From Leyella stercorea (GTDB taxonomy: Bacteria; Bacteroidota; Bacteroidia; Bacteroidales; Bacteroidaceae), in the NCBI RefSeq assembly GCF_019052365.1, contig NZ_JAHQUY010000042.1, positions 1 to 28,404 of the forward strand: 28,404 nucleotides of DNA, in the 5' to 3' direction. Position 1 is the stretch's first letter, and each line of letters begins with the position of its first letter. Shown one piece after another: positions 23,460 through 28,404 of the stretch. A model generated the notes under the pieces. That model ran no database searches. It was not told the DNA's origin and saw only the letters and a list, made by a program, of their open reading frames with translations. Position numbers and translations under genes: made by a program.

Positions 23460-24311
23460 ATGAAACTCAATCTTACACGTCCGCTTATAGTCTTCGACCT
23501 TGAGACTACAGGTCTCGACTTTATCCGCGACCGTATAATCCAGATATCGTACATTAAAGTGTCGCCCGACGGCACAGAAGAGCGCGAGAACCTCTTCGTA
23601 AACCCCGAGAAGCCCATACCGCACGAGGTGGTAGAGCTGACCGGTATCACCGACGACGACGTGAAGGAGGCGCCTACGTTCAAGACGCTTGCACCGCAGC
23701 TCTGCGAGAAGTTCAAGGGCTGCGACTTCGCTGGCTACAACTCCAACCATTTCGACATACCGATGCTCGCAGAGGAATTTCTGCGTGCAGGCATCGACTT
23801 CGACTTCTCCAAGGTTCGACTCATCGACGCTCAGACCATCTTCCACAAGATGGAGCGCCGCAACCTTGCTGCTGCGTACAAGTTCTATTGCGGCAGAAAG
23901 ATGGAGGACGACTTTACGGCGCATCGTGCCGACGAAGACACCGAGGCTACATACCGTGTGCTGATGGGCGAACTCGACAAGTATGCGCCTGGTGTGCAGG
24001 AGGAGCCCGACCGCGTTCTGGAGAACGACATGGACAGTCTCGCCGAGTTCTCTAAGCAGAACGACAACGTAGACTTCGCAGGTCGCATCGTGTGGAAGCC
24101 GGTGATAGGTGCAGACGGCAAGCCGGTGCTCGACGCCGACGGTAAGGAGCAGAAGGTGGAGGTGTTCAACTTCGGCAAGTACAAGGGACGCCCCGTTGCC
24201 GATGTGCTGCGCACAGACATAGGCTACTACAGCTGGATGATGGGCGGCGACTTCACCTTCAATACCAAGCAGGTGCTCACACGCATTCGCCTCAGAGGAT
24301 TTAATAAATAA
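23460..24311 (+). CDS. DnaQ-like 3'-5' exonuclease with C-terminal DUF3820-like domain
   Basis: A 283-aa DEDDh exonuclease. Exo I is VFDLETTG with D13 and E15, Exo II is GYNSNHFDIP with D99, and Exo III is HRADED with H155 and D160, so all four acidic residues and the His are present. The region 236-283 (FNFGKYKGRPVADVL, then YYSWMMGGDFT) matches the small DUF3820-type domain often found at the end of such exonucleases in Bacteroidota. Likely a stand-alone proofreading or repair exonuclease; the location next to dnaN favours a replication role, but it may not be the epsilon subunit itself. The CAACAACA leader is typical of the phylum. Confidence 0.9.
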   Translation: MKLNLTRPLIVFDLETTGLDFIRDRIIQISYIKVSPDGTEERENLFVNPEKPIPHEVVELTGITDDDVKEAPTFKTLAPQLCEKFKGCDFAGYNSNHFDIPMLAEEFLRAGIDFDFSKVRLIDAQTIFHKMERRNLAAAYKFYCGRKMEDDFTAHRADEDTEATYRVLMGELDKYAPGVQEEPDRVLENDMDSLAEFSKQNDNVDFAGRIVWKPVIGADGKPVLDADGKEQKVEVFNFGKYKGRPVADVLRTDIGYYSWMMGGDFTFNTKQVLTRIRLRGFNK

Positions 24312-24470
24312 TGTTGAGGTGTTGAGATGTTGAGATGTTGAGAGATGTATGTTGTGATGTTGACATATCTCACCACCTCACCATCACACCACCTCACCAC
24401 CTCACCATCTCACCATCTCACCATCTCACCATACATCTCTAACCACCTCACCATCTCACCACATCAACTA
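24312..24470. repeat. Octamer-repeat element D (exonuclease/coaBC intergenic)
   Basis: The longest copy. The G-rich arm (24311-24363) has units ATGTTGAG and GTGTTGAG. It turns at TTGACATATCTC and continues as a C-rich arm (to about 24470) with CATCTCAC and CACCTCAC units, including three consecutive CATCTCAC. It fills the gap between the exonuclease stop and the coaBC start. The arms can pair into a long imperfect hairpin. Confidence 0.8.
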
Positions 24471-24477
24471 TAAAACC

Positions 24478-25680
24478 ATGCTAAAAGGAAAGAAAATAGT
24501 ATTAGGCATAACCGGATCAATCGCCGCCTACAAGTCGTGTCTGCTCATACGCGAGTTTGTGAAGCAGGGCGCAGAGGTGCAGGTCGTGATTACGCCGGCA
24601 GGCAAGGAGTTCATCACTCCGATTACGCTCTCCGCACTCACGCACAAGCCCGTTGTCAGCGAGTTCTTCTCGCAGCGCGACGGCACATGGAACTCGCACG
24701 TCGACCTCGGATTGTGGGCTGACGCAATGGTCATAGCGCCTTGCACGGCGAGCACGCTCGGCAAGATGGCGCACGGCGTGGCAGACAATATGCTCATCAC
24801 CACATATCTCTCTATGAAGGCGCCCGTGTTCATCGCTCCGGCTATGGACCTCGACATGTATGCCCATCCGTCTACGCAGCAGAACATGCGCACACTGGCT
24901 TCCTACGGCAACCGCTTCATAGAGCCTGCAAGCGGATTCCTTGCAAGCGGACTCGAAGGTAAGGGACGCATGGAGGAGCCGGAAGTGATAGCGCGCCGTG
25001 TGTCGGAGTTCTTCGACCAGAACGACAGCAATAGTCCGCTGAAGGGCAAGCGCGTCGTAATCACAGCCGGTCCTACATACGAAAAGATAGACCCAGTGCG
25101 CTTCATCGGCAACTACTCAAGCGGCAAGATGGGTTTCGCCATCGCCGAAGAGTGTCGCCGTCGCGGTGCAGACGTCACGCTCGTAGCCGGTCCTGTCAGT
25201 CTGAAGTGCTCCGACGCCATCAATCGTGTTGATGTGGAGTCGTGCCGTGAGATGTACGACGCTGCTACCGAGGCGTTCAAGACGGCTGACGTAGCCATAC
25301 TTGCTGCGGCTGTAGCCGACTACCGTCCGGCGGTGCAGGCAGACCAGAAGATAAAGCGCGGTGAGGGCGACATGCAGATAACCCTCTCGCCGAACCCTGA
25401 TATTGCTGCCACACTCGGACAGATGAAGACCGAGCGTCAGACTATCGTGGCGTTCGCTCTCGAGACCAACGACGAGCAGGCTAACGCCGAGCGTAAGTTG
25501 CAGAAGAAGAATGCCGACTTCATCGTGCTGAACAGTCTGCGCAACGAAGGCACATGCTTCCGCACCGACGACAATCAGATAGAGATTATCGGTCGCGACT
25601 TCCGCCATGCCTATCCCAAGAAGTCGAAGGCCGACACCGCTGTCGACATCGTCAACGAGCTGGAGCTGGTCGTAGGGTAG
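24478..25680 (+). CDS. coaBC: Bifunctional CoaBC (phosphopantothenoylcysteine synthetase/decarboxylase)
   Basis: Makes 4'-phosphopantetheine for coenzyme A. CoaC part (about 1-185): flavin-binding ITGSIAAYK (11-19), catalytic H74 in SHVDLGLWAD, PASANS-like motif PCTAST (88-93) and the substrate clamp SGLEGKGRM (157-165). The clamp carries Ser157 where E. coli has the active-site Cys158. CoaB part (about 186-400): AGPTYEKIDPVRFIGNYSSGKMG (197-219) with N212, and DQKIKR (289-294) with the catalytic Lys. The 400-aa length matches the fused enzyme. It begins a few bases after octamer-repeat element D and is followed 25 bp later by the DUF4835 gene, an operon arrangement that continues to recN. 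Confidence 0.95.
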   Translation: MLKGKKIVLGITGSIAAYKSCLLIREFVKQGAEVQVVITPAGKEFITPITLSALTHKPVVSEFFSQRDGTWNSHVDLGLWADAMVIAPCTASTLGKMAHGVADNMLITTYLSMKAPVFIAPAMDLDMYAHPSTQQNMRTLASYGNRFIEPASGFLASGLEGKGRMEEPEVIARRVSEFFDQNDSNSPLKGKRVVITAGPTYEKIDPVRFIGNYSSGKMGFAIAEECRRRGADVTLVAGPVSLKCSDAINRVDVESCREMYDAATEAFKTADVAILAAAVADYRPAVQADQKIKRGEGDMQITLSPNPDIAATLGQMKTERQTIVAFALETNDEQANAERKLQKKNADFIVLNSLRNEGTCFRTDDNQIEIIGRDFRHAYPKKSKADTAVDIVNELELVVG

Positions 25681-25705
25681 TTACAAACTTCTCATTTTAA
25701 TAAAT

Positions 25706-26626
25706 ATGATAAAGCGCTATATAGTTAGAATCGTATACGTCGCATTGCTGTTGCTCGGTTTTGCCACAGAAGCTGAGGCGCAGGAGCTGAACGCACGTGT
25801 GAAGATCAACCACAACCAGATTCAAGGCACCGACAACTCGGTGTTCGAGGAGCTGGAGCAGACCCTCACGCAGTTTATCAACGAGCGCCAGTGGACCAAC
25901 CTTCAGTTTCAGAAGAACGAGCGCATCACGTGCAACTTCAACATCACCGTGACGGCGTACGACAACAGCACGAACGTCTTCACGTGCAAGGCTGTGATAC
26001 AGGCAAACCGTCCTGTGTACAACTCAACCTACACTACCACGCTCTACAACAATACCGATAACGACTTCAACTTCGAGTACGCACAGTTCGACCAGTTGCA
26101 GTTCAACGAGGAGCAGGTGGACAACCAGCTCACGGCGCTCATCGCCTACTACGCTTACCTCATCATCGGCATGGATCTCGATTCGTTCTCGCCGATGGGT
26201 GGCGAGGACATACTGCAGCGCTGCATGAATCTTGCCAACAACGCACAGAACCTCAACTATCCAGGCTGGAAGGCGTTCGACAACGGACGCAACCGCTTCG
26301 CCATCATCAACGACTATCTTGAGGGCGCTATGAAGCCGTTCCGCCAGTTGCAGTACGACTACTATCGCACAGGTCTCGACGAGATGGCGACGAACGTGGA
26401 GCGCGGACGCGGCAACGTGACCACAGCGCTCGAAACCGGTCTGAAGAAATGCCACGAAGACCGTCCGCTTAGTATGCTTCCGCAAATCTGGACCGACTAC
26501 AAGCGCGACGAGCTTACCAATATATATAAAGGTAAGGGCACACAGAAAGAAAAAGAAACGGTCTACGATATTCTCTTCTCTATCAATGCAAGCCAGAATT
26601 CGGCTTGGGAGAAGATAAAGGAGTAG
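25706..26626 (+). CDS. DUF4835 family periplasmic protein
   Basis: A 306-aa exported protein with a signal peptide (MIKRYIVRIVYVALLLLGFA, cleavage near 26 after AEA). The mature part is Asn- and aromatic-rich with NITVTAYDNSTN (about 79-90), TALIAYYAYLIIGMDLDSFSP and YPGWKAFDNGRNRF, signatures of the DUF4835 family, which is restricted to Bacteroidota. I recall some annotation pipelines linking this family to the type IX secretion system (PorD), but could not confirm that here. It lies between coaBC (25 bp) and recN (32 bp) and is probably co-transcribed with both. Confidence 0.88.
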   Translation: MIKRYIVRIVYVALLLLGFATEAEAQELNARVKINHNQIQGTDNSVFEELEQTLTQFINERQWTNLQFQKNERITCNFNITVTAYDNSTNVFTCKAVIQANRPVYNSTYTTTLYNNTDNDFNFEYAQFDQLQFNEEQVDNQLTALIAYYAYLIIGMDLDSFSPMGGEDILQRCMNLANNAQNLNYPGWKAFDNGRNRFAIINDYLEGAMKPFRQLQYDYYRTGLDEMATNVERGRGNVTTALETGLKKCHEDRPLSMLPQIWTDYKRDELTNIYKGKGTQKEKETVYDILFSINASQNSAWEKIKE

Positions 26627-26658
26627 GCTCCTACACACATAATCTATAACTATTGTCT

Positions 26659-28326
26659 ATGTTAAAAAAACTCGACATACGCAACTTCACGCTCATCGAC
26701 CATCTTGAGATGGCGCTCTACCCAGGCTTCTCCGTCATTACGGGCGAAACCGGCGCAGGCAAGAGTATCGTCATCGGCGCCATCGGACTGCTGCTTGGCA
26801 ACCGCGCCGATGCGAAGCAGGTGAAGCGCGGTTGCGAAAAGTGCATCATAGAAGCCACATTCGACCTTAGTATCTACCACTCCGACGTGCTGAAAGACTT
26901 CTTCGAGGACAACGACCTCGACTACGAGCCGGAGGAGTGTCTGCTGCGTCGCGAGGTGAACGCCAACGGCAAGAGCCGCGCTTTCATCAACGACACGCCG
27001 GTGACGCTCGCTCTTATGCGCGAGCTTGGCGAACAGCTTATCGACGTGCACAGCCAGCATCAGAATCTGCTGCTCAGCAAGGAAGACTTCCAGCTGAACG
27101 TTGTGGACATCATTGCGCGCGACCGCCAGCAGCTTGCCGACTATCGTGCGGCGTTTGCAGAGTTGCGCTCTGCGCAGCGCCGTCTTGAGGAGTTGCGCGA
27201 ACAGATAGCAACGAGTCGCGACAACGAAGACTTCCTGCGCTTTCAGCAGAAGGAACTCTCCGAGGCTAATCTTGCTTCGGGCGAGCAGGAACAGCTGGAG
27301 CAGGAGGCGGAGCTGATGAGTCATGCCGAAGACATTAAGCGTGCGCTGCACGAAGCTGACTACGGACTTTCGGGCGACGACACGGGCATCGTGAACCTCA
27401 CACGCTCTATCGCCACACAGTTGCGCAGCGTAGCCGATGTCTATCCCGAAGCGCAGGAGCTTGCAGAGCGTCTTGAGAGCTGCTTTGTCGAACTGAAGGA
27501 CATCTCGCAGGAGATAGCCTCGAAGGTGGACGACGTAGAGTACGACCCGCAGCGATTTAATCTCATAACACAGCGCCTCGATACCATATATACCTTGCAG
27601 CAGAAGTTCCACGTGCAGACCGTCGATGAGCTGCTCGACCGTCTCAACGGCATCAATGCGCAGCTCGACAACATCGACAACTCAGACGAGGAGCTGCAGG
27701 AACTGGAACGCAGCGTAGAGAAGTTGCACGCCGTATGCGTTGAGAAAGCCGTCGTGCTTACAGACATGCGCCGCAAGTCGGCTACGGTGGTGGAGCAGGA
27801 GCTTTCGAAGCTGCTCGTTCCGCTCGGCATCCCGAAGGTGCGCTTCAAGGTGGATGTGTCGCCAGCCGATCTCTCTACGAACGGCGCCGACAAGGTGATG
27901 TTCCTCTTCAGCGCCAACTCCAGCACCGACATGCAACCCGTATCGCAGGTGGCGTCTGGCGGCGAGATAGCCCGCGTGATGCTCTCGCTGAAGGCGATGA
28001 TAAGCAAGGCGATCGGTCTGCCTACAATCATCTTCGACGAGATAGATACCGGTGTGAGTGGTAGGGTAGCCGAGCAGATGGCGCACATCATGCGCGACAT
28101 GGGCAAGGCAAATCGACAGGTGATCTGCATAACTCACTTGCCGCAGATTGCCGCCGCCGGATCTACCCACTACAAGGTGGCGAAGCAGGAGACCGAGCAG
28201 GGCACGGTGTCGACGATGACGCAGCTCAGCGACGAACAGCGCATCACGGAGATTGCGCAGATGCTCTCCGGCAGCGATGTTTCGCAGGCTGCTGTGGACA
28301 ACGCGAAGTCGCTTTTGGCATTATAG
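26659..28326 (+). CDS. recN: DNA repair protein RecN
   Basis: An SMC-like ATPase that helps bring together sister DNA during double-strand-break repair. The ATG at 26659 gives 555 aa (MLKKLDIRNFTLIDHLEM); a TTG six bases earlier is a less likely start. Walker A is GETGAGKS (29-36). Long coiled coils rich in Glu/Gln/Leu lie around 160-235 and 290-370. The ABC signature ASGGEIARVML is near 432-442 and Walker B TIIFDEIDTGVSG near 455-467, followed by the CITHLPQIAA switch region. Length and motif order are normal (553 aa in E. coli). Last gene of the coaBC-DUF4835-recN run; a hairpin follows. Confidence 0.96.
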   Translation: MLKKLDIRNFTLIDHLEMALYPGFSVITGETGAGKSIVIGAIGLLLGNRADAKQVKRGCEKCIIEATFDLSIYHSDVLKDFFEDNDLDYEPEECLLRREVNANGKSRAFINDTPVTLALMRELGEQLIDVHSQHQNLLLSKEDFQLNVVDIIARDRQQLADYRAAFAELRSAQRRLEELREQIATSRDNEDFLRFQQKELSEANLASGEQEQLEQEAELMSHAEDIKRALHEADYGLSGDDTGIVNLTRSIATQLRSVADVYPEAQELAERLESCFVELKDISQEIASKVDDVEYDPQRFNLITQRLDTIYTLQQKFHVQTVDELLDRLNGINAQLDNIDNSDEELQELERSVEKLHAVCVEKAVVLTDMRRKSATVVEQELSKLLVPLGIPKVRFKVDVSPADLSTNGADKVMFLFSANSSTDMQPVSQVASGGEIARVMLSLKAMISKAIGLPTIIFDEIDTGVSGRVAEQMAHIMRDMGKANRQVICITHLPQIAAAGSTHYKVAKQETEQGTVSTMTQLSDEQRITEIAQMLSGSDVSQAAVDNAKSLLAL

Positions 28327-28354
28327 GAGGCTATGGCATCCTAAGACTTACCTG

Positions 28355-28392
28355 TTGGCGGAATTAATTTAGTGCATACTTAATTCTGCCAA
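28355..28392 (+). terminator. Hairpin after recN at right edge
   Basis: TTGGCGGAATTAA (28355-28367) pairs with TTAATTCTGCCAA (28380-28392) with one imperfect (G-U in RNA) position and a 12-nt loop. There is no T-run before the window ends. It could be the recN terminator or one end of a further intergenic repeat that the window cuts off. Confidence 0.5.
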
Positions 28393-28404
28393 TGGGCTTG
28401 TCGT

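Overview
This window looks like chromosome from a Bacteroidales bacterium, most likely Prevotella or a close relative. The evidence is a fused LpxC-FabZ gene, the long Bacteroidota forms of PurM and PurC, DUF3127, DUF4835 and DUF5715 proteins, a surface protein with a type IX-secretion-like C-terminus, and several promoters of the Bacteroidota form TTTG-N19/21-TAnnTTTG with no clear Shine-Dalgarno sites. Genus and species cannot be fixed from sequence reading alone.

Layout. From 112 to 14266 all genes are on the minus strand. Read 5' to 3' they are phoH-purC-menG-aroE-purM-prfA-pyrF, then a terminator, then lpxD-lpxC/fabZ-lpxA-miaA, then a bifunctional class A penicillin-binding protein. Together they cover lipid A and fatty-acid synthesis, peptidoglycan polymerisation, purine, pyrimidine, shikimate and menaquinone synthesis, translation termination and tRNA modification. 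At 14286-14389 a nearly symmetrical divergent promoter separates phoH from a plus-strand DUF5715 putative zinc peptidase, which is followed by the tRNA methyltransferase TrmO.

From 16089 to 17773 lies a low-GC accessory island. It holds a three-gene minus-strand operon joined by 4-bp ATGA overlaps: a DUF3791-like protein, a DUF3990 protein resembling ADP-ribosyltransferases, and a small partner. The island is bracketed by copies of one repeat, three tandem copies on the left and one on the right, and sits beside a pair of inverted palindromic (BIME-like) elements. It is the best candidate here for an undescribed system, with a toxin-antitoxin or defence-like arrangement, but its function is not shown by sequence.

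From 17774 on come a secreted Omp28-like CxxC protein, a YihY/BrkB membrane protein with an extra C-terminal domain, and a DUF3127 OB-fold protein with an SSB-like tail. A plus-strand group follows: dnaN, a DnaQ-like exonuclease, coaBC, DUF4835 and recN. No tRNA, rRNA, CRISPR array or intact transposase gene was seen.

The intergenic spaces are unusually rich in structure: a family of degenerate 8-bp tandem repeats with a G-rich arm, a short palindromic centre and a C-rich arm (four loci), REP-like palindromes, 22/23-bp tandem repeats (three loci), and long hairpins between genes.
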